A stretch of 6,089 nucleotides of DNA, from positions 1-6,089 of the forward strand of contig JBCCLI010000400.1 of NCBI GenBank assembly GCA_039026975.1, in the 5' to 3' direction. Position numbers and translations under genes: made by a program. The notes under the pieces are model-generated. The model saw nothing but the letters and a program-made list of their open reading frames with translations. It was not told the DNA's origin and made no database searches. This document shows, one piece after another, positions 1 through 5,120 of this stretch (position 1 is its first letter; the number at the start of each line of letters is the position of its first letter). This DNA comes from JBCBKZ01 sp039026975. Its GTDB lineage: Bacteria; Bacteroidota; Bacteroidia; J057.

Positions 1-246
1 AGTTATGCTATGGTGTATTTCCCTACAGGAAAATCAGTTAGCCTGAATCTTACTGTGCTAGCAGGAGACTTTGTAAGAGGATGGTGGTATGACCCCAGAA
101 CGGGGGTTTCCTTCCCCGCTAGCTCTTTCCCTACTTTAGATGCTGTCATCATCCAGCCTCCCTCCCAGGGAAAAGGAAATGATTGGGTGCTGGTCTTGGA
201 TGAAGTAGAGAAGCAGTACGCTAAACCGGGGGTAGCCCAGGGGTAA
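1..246 (+). CDS. DUF4038/apiosidase-like glycoside hydrolase, C-terminal fragment (putative collagen-binding domain)
   Basis: The frame is open from base 1, giving 81 residues and ending at TAA 244-246; the start and the catalytic part lie upstream of the window. The fragment reads SYAMVYFPTGKSV, then WWYDPRTG, then GNDWVLVLD near the end. These are hallmarks of the small beta-sandwich called 'putative collagen-binding domain of a collagenase', which forms the C-terminus of DUF4038 proteins. In that family the N-terminal part is a TIM barrel related to GH140 apiosidases, secreted or periplasmic, acting on plant or algal polysaccharide side chains. Despite the domain name, collagen as substrate is not established. 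The conserved GNDWVLVLD strand is followed by about 16 variable residues, a normal end for the family, so the C-terminus looks intact. Family assignment is confident; the substrate cannot be inferred from this piece. Confidence 0.85.
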   Translation, partial: SYAMVYFPTGKSVSLNLTVLAGDFVRGWWYDPRTGVSFPASSFPTLDAVIIQPPSQGKGNDWVLVLDEVEKQYAKPGVAQG

Positions 247-254
247 TCACCCCT
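239..254 (+). terminator. Small stem-loop over the stop codon of the hydrolase, weak terminator candidate
   Basis: AGGGGT (239-244) and ACCCCT (249-254) form a perfect 6-bp stem with a 4-nt loop, and the stop codon lies at the stem-loop junction. Only a poor T-rich stretch (ATTGTT) follows, so intrinsic termination is uncertain. It is the only hairpin of note between the hydrolase and the next gene. Confidence 0.25.
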
Positions 255-272
255 ATTGTTGGAAAGGCTACA

Positions 273-301
273 TTTAACATATGTGAAAAATATCCGATAT
301 T
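273..301 (+). promoter_or_regulatory. Two adjacent dyads upstream of the EAD11-like gene, possible operator/promoter region
   Basis: Within the 82-bp spacer there is an imperfect 16-bp palindrome at 273-288 (TTTAACATATGTGAAA, one mismatched pair, perfect core ACATATGT). Directly next to it is a 13-nt dyad at 289-301 (AATATC, central C, GATATT). The second dyad ends 27 bp before the ATG at 329. Such spacing is compatible with a dimeric repressor site overlapping a promoter. No convincing Bacteroidota TAnnTTTG promoter element was found, and A/T-rich palindromes arise easily by chance. Confidence 0.25.
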
Positions 302-328
302 GAGAAAAGACCTATTATTCTTATTCTC

Positions 329-1282
329 ATGGAAACATACACAACCTTAACTGCTGAAGCACTCTGTCAGGTAGTAAGGGATAAACTAGAAATGGGAGAT
401 GTAGGGGGTGCTTTACACGCCATAGAGGAGTTAACGACCCTATCTGATAAAGACCCAGTCCAAAATACCTCTATCATTACCCTCAAATCAAGGTACGCCC
501 AAATACAGCAGAGAAAGATATCAGGGGGACTTACTATAGAGCAGGAGTTAAATCTTAATAGCCAGCTTACAGATTCTATTCTACTTTTCCTCACCACTGT
601 AAACCTGAAGGAAAGAGTCATTTCGGATCAAGAAAGGGTCATTTCAGACCTGGCAGAAACCCAAAAAGCTGTCAAGCTAAATGAAGAGACCTTAAAAGGG
701 AATGAACGTAAAATTAACGAGATAGATGAGAACTTAGATAAACTTACTGAAAAGCTAACCCTGGCATTAAATGTAGAAGTTGCTAAAGAAAGGATCACTA
801 AGCTGGGAGAGTGTTGGGAGGCGATGTATATTTTTGAGAATAGGCTATTCAGAATTGTCAAAGAGTTTATTGAAAAGCTCCTGGAAGAAAAGGTAAAAGA
901 GCCAGACCTAAAAGAAAAACTATCAGCCTTGGGATTTAACAGAGGGCTAGATGATATGTATACACTTCTTGACCATAAAGATGTTAAGCTTGCCCTTAAT
1001 AAGGAAGGCCTGGCAGAAGATCAACATGCCGCTTTACTTAGCCAATTAGAAGAAGCATTTGAGGCGTACTATGATGCTGACTTAGTCCTGGAAAAAAATA
1101 AGTTTTGGCTGGGATTTGATATTTATGAAGAAGCTCGAAGGTATCATAACTGCTATCCTAAATTTCTTAAACAGTATAGAGAAAAGGACTATGCTGCCTG
1201 TTTCACCTGCCTGAAAAATCAAAAAGAGGCTAAGGGATCTATTGAAAACTCTATTAAGCGTATCCAGGATAATGTGTTTTAG
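329..1282 (+). CDS. EAD11-like effector-associated domain protein with coiled coil and uncharacterised helical C-terminus
   Basis: 317 residues, no signal peptide or membrane segment, so presumably cytoplasmic. Residues about 10-91 fit effector-associated domain 11. A 'GDVGGALHAIEEL' helix is followed by 'TLKSRYAQIQQRKISGG' and then 'LTIEQELNLNSQLTDSILLFL', the usual helix / SRY / G-I/L-S/T-x-E-E / N-x-I-x-x-L-L pattern. In conflict systems described for multicellular and complex bacteria, EADs act like Death-fold adaptors: matching copies on a sensor or NTPase and on an effector recruit each other. Residues about 92-148 are a charged coiled coil containing a duplicated heptad (95-101 and 102-108, ERVISDQ/ERVISDL). 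Residues about 150-317 are predicted all-helical, rich in Glu/Lys and aromatics (for example FWLGFDIYEEARRYHNCYPKF, 259-279, in part), and I do not recognise them; this could be the effector or a scaffold. ATG 329 is the first in-frame start and lacks a clear Shine-Dalgarno, as usual in Bacteroidota. It ends 4 bp from the convergent dehydrogenase gene. The domain call rests on pattern recognition alone; function is inference. Confidence 0.72.
   Translation: METYTTLTAEALCQVVRDKLEMGDVGGALHAIEELTTLSDKDPVQNTSIITLKSRYAQIQQRKISGGLTIEQELNLNSQLTDSILLFLTTVNLKERVISDQERVISDLAETQKAVKLNEETLKGNERKINEIDENLDKLTEKLTLALNVEVAKERITKLGECWEAMYIFENRLFRIVKEFIEKLLEEKVKEPDLKEKLSALGFNRGLDDMYTLLDHKDVKLALNKEGLAEDQHAALLSQLEEAFEAYYDADLVLEKNKFWLGFDIYEEARRYHNCYPKFLKQYREKDYAACFTCLKNQKEAKGSIENSIKRIQDNVF
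611..652 (+). repeat. In-frame 21-bp tandem duplication encoding a repeated coiled-coil heptad
   Basis: Two adjacent 21-bp units, 611-631 and 632-652, agree at 16 of 21 positions and encode ERVISDQ and ERVISDL. The unit is exactly one heptad, so the duplication lengthens the coiled coil by two turns without breaking register. The mismatches are mostly synonymous, apart from the Q/L change in the last codon, which suggests an older duplication kept under protein-level constraint. Confidence 0.7.
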
Positions 1283-1286
1283 AGGT

Positions 1287-2075
1287 TTAGTCCTTAGGGG
1301 TAAATCCATCAGGATACGGACTGATGGCGGTCCAACCCCCATCTATAGTGATGGCCTGTCCATTAATATGTCTAGCAGCAGAGGAGAGCAGGAATAAAGC
1401 AGTAGCCGCAATGTCTGCTGGATATGCTATTTGTCTATTAGGGGTCACAGCCTGCCAACTCTCTATATAGCCAGGATAGTCTTTTTCTGTTCTCTCTGTT
1501 AGGGTAGCTCCCGGTGCTATAACATTTATATTGATACCAAGAGGGGACAGATCCGTAATCAAGCTTCTAGCCATCATGATAGTAGCAGCTTTAGTCATAG
1601 CGTATACGGTATGTTCTGGATGCCCCTGCTGACCTAAAACAGAGGACATGAGTAAGATGTTCCCTCCTGCCGGCTGATGAATCATTTTTTTGGCTGCTGC
1701 TTGTGTAAGAAAGAAAGCTCCTTTCAGATTCAGATCCATAACTTGAAGAAATTCCTCCTCCTTAACAGAAAGAAAGTCACCATACTTAGTGATGCCAGCA
1801 TTAGCCACTACCAAGTCAAGTTGACCAAAGTTTGTCATAGCAGCCTCCACTATTTGCTGTGTGAAGTCTACCTGACCTGCATCTCCTGCCATAGCTATAC
1901 AAGAATGGGGAATTTTCTGATTTAGGTCGTAAGCAGCTTGTTGGGCCAGGCTTTCTTGTATATCATTTATGATAAGTTTCCCTCCTTCTAGTATGAGCTG
2001 AGAAGCTATCTCTTTCCCTATTCCCTGACCAGCTCCTGTTATGATCCCTACTTTTCCATTAAACCTGGATTTCAT
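1287..2075 (-). CDS. Short-chain dehydrogenase/reductase (classical SDR, FabG/glucose-dehydrogenase-like)
   Basis: 262 residues, normal length for a classical SDR, complete. It is a cytoplasmic NAD(P)-dependent oxidoreductase with a Rossmann fold. Visible motifs are the cofactor loop TGAGQGIG (13-20), an acidic residue at the end of strand 2 (D38 in IINDIQ, which favours NAD(H) over NADPH in the family), NAG (92-94), and the catalytic tetrad N116 (DLNLKG), S145 (MSSVLG), Y158 and K162 (YAMTK). Also visible are PG (188-189) and a C-terminal 'GQAITIDGGW' stretch (239-248) typical of FabG and glucose 1-dehydrogenase-like members. The substrate cannot be told: sugar, hydroxysteroid, 3-oxoacyl and cyclic alcohol enzymes all share this form. 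The tail 'SPYPDGFTPKD' is slightly longer than the minimal family end. The gene is transcribed leftward, with its own upstream region shared with the rightward unit at 2341. With only 4 bp between its stop and that of the EAD11-like gene, neither has a private terminator there. Confidence 0.93.
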   Translation of the reverse strand: MKSRFNGKVGIITGAGQGIGKEIASQLILEGGKLIINDIQESLAQQAAYDLNQKIPHSCIAMAGDAGQVDFTQQIVEAAMTNFGQLDLVVANAGITKYGDFLSVKEEEFLQVMDLNLKGAFFLTQAAAKKMIHQPAGGNILLMSSVLGQQGHPEHTVYAMTKAATIMMARSLITDLSPLGININVIAPGATLTERTEKDYPGYIESWQAVTPNRQIAYPADIAATALFLLSSAARHINGQAITIDGGWTAISPYPDGFTPKD

Positions 2076-2229
2076 ATTCGTTTATCTTCATGGACGCATA
2101 TTAAGCTGCTCTATACTAGATTCTTTTCTGAGATCTACCCCTAAAGGGATCTGAAGAATGCCCTAAGTCTATCTGTTTTCCAAGCTGACCTTTTTCTAAT
2201 TAAGAGAAACAATTTTTTATTCTGACAAA
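2076..2229. promoter_or_regulatory. Divergent intergenic region with an imperfect palindrome at 2131-2152
   Basis: This stretch must carry the promoter of the leftward dehydrogenase and perhaps part of the control of the rightward genes. It contains AGATC (2131-2135) and GATCT (2148-2152) around CCCT-AA-AGGG (2139-2148), an imperfect dyad that could be an operator. An A/T-rich tract (about 2200-2222) lies further right. I could not find a convincing TTG/TAnnTTTG pair on the minus strand. No RNA gene or longer reading frame is visible. Confidence 0.3.
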
Positions 2230-2307
2230 ATGAAATACTTATGGGTGTTTTATAAAGTTCTGGTAGTCAATTTATTAGTGCTATTGGCATTTGGCTTGAA
2301 TAAGTGA
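2230..2307 (+). CDS. Possible 25-residue hydrophobic micropeptide
   Basis: ATG 2230 to TGA 2305-2307 encodes MKYLWVFYKVLVVNLLVLLA followed by FGLNK. This is a short lysine-bearing N-terminus, one uninterrupted hydrophobic segment long enough to span a membrane, and a basic end. It stands alone 33 bp before the membrane-protein gene at 2341 and in a different frame position, so it is not an N-terminal extension of that gene. It might be a small membrane peptide or a leader peptide. Against it: reading frames of this length are common by chance in A/T-rich DNA, and a candidate promoter for the next gene overlaps its 3' end. Confidence 0.2.
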   Translation: MKYLWVFYKVLVVNLLVLLAFGLNK

Positions 2308-2317
2308 GAATACTTTG
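2290..2317 (+). promoter_or_regulatory. Candidate Bacteroidota-type promoter for the holin-like/outer-membrane gene pair
   Basis: TTTG at 2290-2293 and TACTTTG at 2311-2317 resemble the -33 (TTG/TTTG) and -7 (TAnnTTTG) elements of the Bacteroidota housekeeping sigma factor. The -7 element is one base short of consensus and the spacer is 17 bp, shorter than the usual 19-21. Transcription would start about 15 bp before the ATG at 2341. Weak match. Confidence 0.25.
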
Positions 2318-2340
2318 TTCAACCTAATAATCGTTTTGCG

Positions 2341-2706
2341 ATGTCTATTACACTAAACCTAGTCATTGATTGGCTGATTCTTGGCGCATCAGTTGCCTCA
2401 GTTGCTTATCTATTACCCTTTGTCTATGTTAGAAACTTTGGGAATGCCCTACTGGTAGGGATTTTAGTTTCTCTTTTTAATGCAGGTATCTTATGGGGGA
2501 TGTCCGTGTTAGGGGTTAACCTAAATGTGGGTTATCTCACCATAGCTAACCTCATTCTCACTACTATTTCAGTGTTGCTTTCTGACAAGATCATGAAAGG
2601 GTTCCGTATTAGAAATTCATGGGGTGCTCTCGTATTTGGGCTATTGGTCATTCTCATTAACCTAGGTATTCACCATCTACTTGGGCTTATAGGTCTCTCA
2701 TTTTAA
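2341..2706 (+). CDS. Phage holin family membrane protein (YvlD/DUF360-like, four transmembrane helices)
   Basis: 121 residues, almost wholly hydrophobic, with four membrane segments at about 5-26, 34-56, 63-81 and 93-117. The pattern 'VAYLLPFVYVRNFGNALLVGI' in the first half (21-41, in part) and 'GFRIRNSWGALVFGLLVILIN' (87-107, in part) in the second matches the mycobacterial-type '4 TM phage holin superfamily IV'/YvlD family: two hairpins, each with a short loop of the 'P-x-V-x-V-x-x-F/W-x-x-A' kind. Despite the name, members are ordinary inner-membrane proteins of bacterial chromosomes with no proven holin activity, and some belong to envelope-stress operons. ATG 2341 is the only sensible start before helix 1. 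The next gene begins 21 bp after the stop on the same strand, so both are probably cotranscribed. Nothing in the window suggests a prophage. Fold confident; role unknown. Confidence 0.78.
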   Translation: MSITLNLVIDWLILGASVASVAYLLPFVYVRNFGNALLVGILVSLFNAGILWGMSVLGVNLNVGYLTIANLILTTISVLLSDKIMKGFRIRNSWGALVFGLLVILINLGIHHLLGLIGLSF

Positions 2707-2727
2707 ATCCGCAGATCAGATATTTGT

Positions 2728-3318
2728 ATGAGAAAGAAAGTAATCATTATCCCCTTGCTTCTGTTAACGCTCATTTTTTCTACTATCAAGTTAGCTGCAC
2801 AGAATACATCCGTTGGTTTTAAGGGAGGGCCAGCCCTAACAGGTATTTCTAACTTGGAAGGAGCCAGTGGAAAACTGGGAGGTAGAGTAGGTGGATTCAT
2901 TACCTACAGTGTTTCGCGTAGTTTTGGCATAGGAGGAGAAGTGAACCTGGTGAGAAAAGGCTTTCAAGCAGGAAACGGGGATCACATCCACCTGGACTAT
3001 GTAGAAGTTCCCCTACTAGCTCAATTCTTTTTCGGGAGAGGCGGATTTAGGCCCAAGATCATAGTAGGTCCCTACGGTGCCTACCTGCTGCAAGCAACAG
3101 CAGACGGAGAGGCGCTAGACGTTTACCAGTCCCAGGACTACGGTGCTGTGCTAGGCGCGGGCTTCCACCAACGGGTAGGAGGAAGAAAATGGCTCTATTT
3201 CGATGTAAGATATGGATATGGAATAGCAGAAGTACAAGAAGGGATGGATTATGCTAACAGAGATATTTCTGTAAGTGTAGGCCTTAGCTTTCCCTTAGAT
3301 AATTGGATGGACCTATGA
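2728..3318 (+). CDS. PorT-family outer-membrane beta-barrel protein (OMP_b-brl_2 type)
   Basis: 196 residues. An N-terminal signal peptide is clear: MRKK, a hydrophobic core at about 5-20, and a probable cut near AAQ (23-25), the usual Bacteroidota style. The mature part begins SVGFKGGPALTGIS and shows alternating strands ending in glycine/aromatic turns. It contains the family's 'LDYVEVPLLAQFFF' stretch (89-102), 'IIVGPYGAYLL' (111-121), 'YFDVRYGYGI' (157-166) and a closing 'ISVSVGLSFPL' strand (180-190). This is the PorT-like 8-strand barrel family, which sits in the outer membrane and is mostly of unknown function; a true pore is not implied. Two short internal segments ('SNLEGASGKLGG', 'QATADGEALDVYQSQ') look like surface loops. 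It follows the holin-like gene after 21 bp, and a strong terminator lies 42 bp after the stop. The coding sequence around 3090-3185 is visibly more G/C-rich than the rest, without any frame break. Confidence 0.86.
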   Translation: MRKKVIIIPLLLLTLIFSTIKLAAQNTSVGFKGGPALTGISNLEGASGKLGGRVGGFITYSVSRSFGIGGEVNLVRKGFQAGNGDHIHLDYVEVPLLAQFFFGRGGFRPKIIVGPYGAYLLQATADGEALDVYQSQDYGAVLGAGFHQRVGGRKWLYFDVRYGYGIAEVQEGMDYANRDISVSVGLSFPLDNWMDL

Positions 3319-3360
3319 TACTTTATAGCTGATTCAAGATTTTTGCAAGCCAACTATATG

Positions 3361-3397
3361 AAGCCCTTCCCCTGATTTCCAGGGGAGGGGTGCTTTT
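3361..3397 (+). terminator. Rho-independent terminator after the outer-membrane protein gene
   Basis: A long G/C-rich stem pairs CCCTTCCCCTG (3364-3374) with CAGGGGAGGGG (3380-3390) across a 5-nt loop, with one G-U pair. AAGC/GCTT can extend the base past a small bulge, and TTTT follows at 3394-3397. Its position 42 bp after the stop at 3318 closes the 2341-3318 unit. Confidence 0.88.
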
Positions 3398-3410
3398 ATG
3401 AACATTATGC

Positions 3411-3584
3411 AGTAATTCTAGCTAGATTATCTCTACCCTCGGGTCCTCTTGCTACCACAATCTCAAGAGGAAAAATTACTCCCGCCTCTTAATGCTTCAT
3501 GACTTTTCTCGATTTAATAGGGGAAGACAAACATTCCCTAACAGGATGAAAACGAATAAGGTCTGAAGGAAGTCCCCTCAGGCC
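3411..3584 (+). promoter_or_regulatory. Hairpin-rich upstream region of the methyltransferase gene, possible structured leader
   Basis: The 215 bp between the terminator and ATG 3613 hold no convincing gene but several inverted repeats. CCTCTTG (3445-3451) pairs perfectly with CAAGAGG (3464-3470). The same AAGAGG (3465-3470) can pair instead with CCTCTT at 3485-3490, so the two hairpins exclude each other. AGTAATT (3411-3417) and AATTACT (3474-3480) form an outer pair. Finally GGTCTGA (3560-3566) pairs with TCAGGCC (3578-3584, one G-U), with extra GG/CC pairs inside, ending 28 bp before the start codon; T-runs follow at 3593-3596 and 3602-3606. The promoter position is unknown, so whether this is transcribed as a leader is inference. 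Confidence 0.3.
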
Positions 3585-3612
3585 TGGGACCATTTTCAAC
3601 CTTTTTACAGTC

Positions 3613-4728
3613 ATGAGTACGATCTACCAACCCGTTCCTAAGGAAGTGGAAGCCGTGTCTGATAAGCTTAACGAGTTTGTTCTATGGCATGAAAAGTACC
3701 ACTATGAGTTATCAGAACTCCATCTCTCGGAAAAAGAAGGCCATGCATACCTGGATGATATTCTCCTTTCTGCCTCCATAGAGTATCACAGCATGATAGA
3801 TGAATTGGGGGAAGCTATGAAGCATTATTCTCCTGAACAGAAGAAATACGCATTCTCTTACTTACTGGAGAAAGGACTAGCCAAGCTTCTGAAAGATTCT
3901 CCCTACTGGTATCACAGTATATTTAAGCCTAGAGGGTATGCAGGAGATGCAGAAATGATGGCCTTGATTTATCGGGACCGCTATGAAGGCCCTACTTTAT
4001 TTGCAAAACTTATGCATAGGATAGGCTTGGATTGTGCGGCATGTATCTCCATCAGAAATAGGAAAAGCCTATTACTGGATACCTTCTCCACCTATCCTGA
4101 AGGAAAAGTCCTGAGTCTGGCTGCTGGCCCAGCCCAGGAAATAGATGATTACCTGAGGTATAACCGAGACTTAGAATTTCTCGCCTTGGATCATGATATC
4201 CAAACGTTGATAGATGCCAGGAATAAAAATGCTGAGATACCTTATGCCATCATTAACGCTTTCCATTTAATTAGGGGGCATCATCAGTACCTAATTCCCA
4301 GAAGTAGGATGTTACCTTACTGCCAACCTAAAAAGGATCTGAAAGGGATTAGGAAATGGCTGGTTCCATTTAAATACAGGATAGAAACCCTACAGAAGGA
4401 GAGCTTTGATTTGGTGTACTCGGCAGGGCTGTATGATTACATTGAAACCTTTGATAAGCGGAAAGATAAAGGGAGCATTGCCCTGACCCGTCGGCTATTT
4501 GACTTGGTAAAGCCGGGGGGCAAAATGGTCATTGGGAATATGAGTCCTAGGATGCCTGAAGGGGTGCGCTGGGTTATGGAAGTGGTTTGTGATTGGTATC
4601 TTATCTACAGGACTAAAAAAGAAGTCCTCGCTTTTGCTGCTGACCTTCCTATGGAACAGGTAGCCGACATGCAGGTTGTGGAGGAAGAGTCAGGCCTCAA
4701 CTATTTCCTGGATATACAGAAAAAGTGA
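3613..4728 (+). CDS. Class I SAM-dependent methyltransferase with KPRGYAGD signature (PhcB-like/3-OH-PAME synthase type)
   Basis: 371 residues, no signal peptide, cytoplasmic. The N-terminal third (to about 150) is helical and carries KPRGYAGD (105-112), 'MMALIYRDRYEGPTLFAKLMH' (115-135, in part) and IRNRK (147-151), the marker block of this family. The Rossmann methyltransferase domain follows: motif I VLSLAAGPAQEI (166-177, a GxGxG variant as in related 'GPARE' proteins), an acidic end of strand 2 (LDHD, 192-195), DLVYSAGLYDYI (266-277), and LVKPGGKMVIGN (298-309). It ends with GLNYFLDIQK. Proteins of this architecture are often annotated as 'extracellular factor 3-hydroxypalmitic acid methyl ester biosynthesis', after PhcB of Ralstonia, which methylates a 3-hydroxy fatty acid to make a quorum signal. 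The substrate here is unproven, and no PhcS/PhcR-like sensor genes are next to it. An in-frame TGA at 3547-3549 with no ATG between makes 3613 the natural start. It appears monocistronic. Confidence 0.82.
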   Translation: MSTIYQPVPKEVEAVSDKLNEFVLWHEKYHYELSELHLSEKEGHAYLDDILLSASIEYHSMIDELGEAMKHYSPEQKKYAFSYLLEKGLAKLLKDSPYWYHSIFKPRGYAGDAEMMALIYRDRYEGPTLFAKLMHRIGLDCAACISIRNRKSLLLDTFSTYPEGKVLSLAAGPAQEIDDYLRYNRDLEFLALDHDIQTLIDARNKNAEIPYAIINAFHLIRGHHQYLIPRSRMLPYCQPKKDLKGIRKWLVPFKYRIETLQKESFDLVYSAGLYDYIETFDKRKDKGSIALTRRLFDLVKPGGKMVIGNMSPRMPEGVRWVMEVVCDWYLIYRTKKEVLAFAADLPMEQVADMQVVEEESGLNYFLDIQKK

Positions 4729-5034
4729 GTCAGGCAGAGGGTAATTTGATTCTCCAGGAAAATTAGGAGCTGATCAAAAATAACTGCTTTACAAGCTTAT
4801 GTTTTGTATGGCTCCCTTCTGGATCAATTTTATATGCTGATGTAGCTAAAAATAGTTGAATATCTTCACTATAAATGAATATAAACCTCGAAGAGGTCCT
4901 ATTATGTAGACTCAAGGTATTTAACAGAATGATCATGAAAGGGATCACGCCTATGGTTTATGGATTAGATTAATTTGATCATTTGCAACCTGTAAGCTAC
5001 ATGAGGAGAAAAAGTCCGTAAGGTGTAGATAAAG
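4729..5034. other. 306-bp stretch without a convincing gene; possible small RNA or leader near its right end
   Basis: The region is A/T-rich. Small reading frames on both strands (for example a 32-residue one at 4875-4973, +) show no family features. Local structures are a short hairpin ACCTC-GAA-GAGGT (4885-4897), and CTACA (4997-5001) pairing with TGTAG (5024-5028) just before the terminator. TAATTTGA at 4971-4978 partly resembles a -7 element, without a good -33 partner. A short transcript ending at the 5035-5072 terminator is possible. No remnant of a transposase or other decayed gene was recognised. Confidence 0.35.
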
Positions 5035-5072
5035 AAAAAAACCGGCTAGGGGGAGTCCCGCCCGGTTTTTTT
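5035..5072. terminator. Symmetric, bidirectional rho-independent terminator (A7-CCGG ... CCGG-T7)
   Basis: Seven A plus CCGG (5035-5045) pair perfectly with CCGG plus seven T (5062-5072), giving an 11-bp stem. An inner GGG-AGT-CCC (5051-5059) can stack inside the 16-nt loop. Because the tract is A-run on one side and T-run on the other, it can work in both directions. It lies 306 bp after the methyltransferase and only 48 bp before the sulfatase start, so it may end the methyltransferase transcript, a small RNA, or act as an attenuator in the sulfatase leader. Confidence 0.9.
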
Positions 5073-5120
5073 GATTGATAAAATATGGTAGCCCATATCC
5101 CCTCACTCGTCTATGTAGGT

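Noticed and set aside
367..861. Two minus-strand reading frames (367-621 and 628-861) opposite the EAD11-like gene
   Set aside because: Both are antisense to a well-supported coding region, with Ser/Phe/Leu-rich translations typical of the reverse of Glu/Lys-rich coiled-coil DNA and no family features.
1082..1342. Minus-strand 86-residue frame spanning the convergent gene junction
   Set aside because: It overlaps the ends of two well-supported genes and has no recognisable motif.
1677..1925. Plus-strand 82-residue frame inside the dehydrogenase gene
   Set aside because: It is the complement of conserved SDR catalytic regions; the SDR motifs on the other strand are decisive.
2341..2706. Prophage lysis gene, suggested by the 'phage holin family' name
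   Set aside because: The family is mostly chromosomal and not tied to phages; no endolysin, structural phage gene, integrase or attachment site is present.
4763..4948. Minus-strand 61-residue frame in the methyltransferase-sulfatase gap
   Set aside because: Short, A/T-driven composition, no domain or signal features; kept only as part of the gap description.
4875..4973. Plus-strand 32-residue frame starting MNINLEEVLL
   Set aside because: It contains a local hairpin in its 5' part, no upstream ribosome-binding signal, and no similarity that I recognise; most likely chance.
5085..5120. Upstream ATG at 5085 as the sulfatase start
   Set aside because: It is in frame, but adds 12 residues before a signal peptide that is already well formed from 5121 and would leave only 12 bp between the terminator and the start codon.
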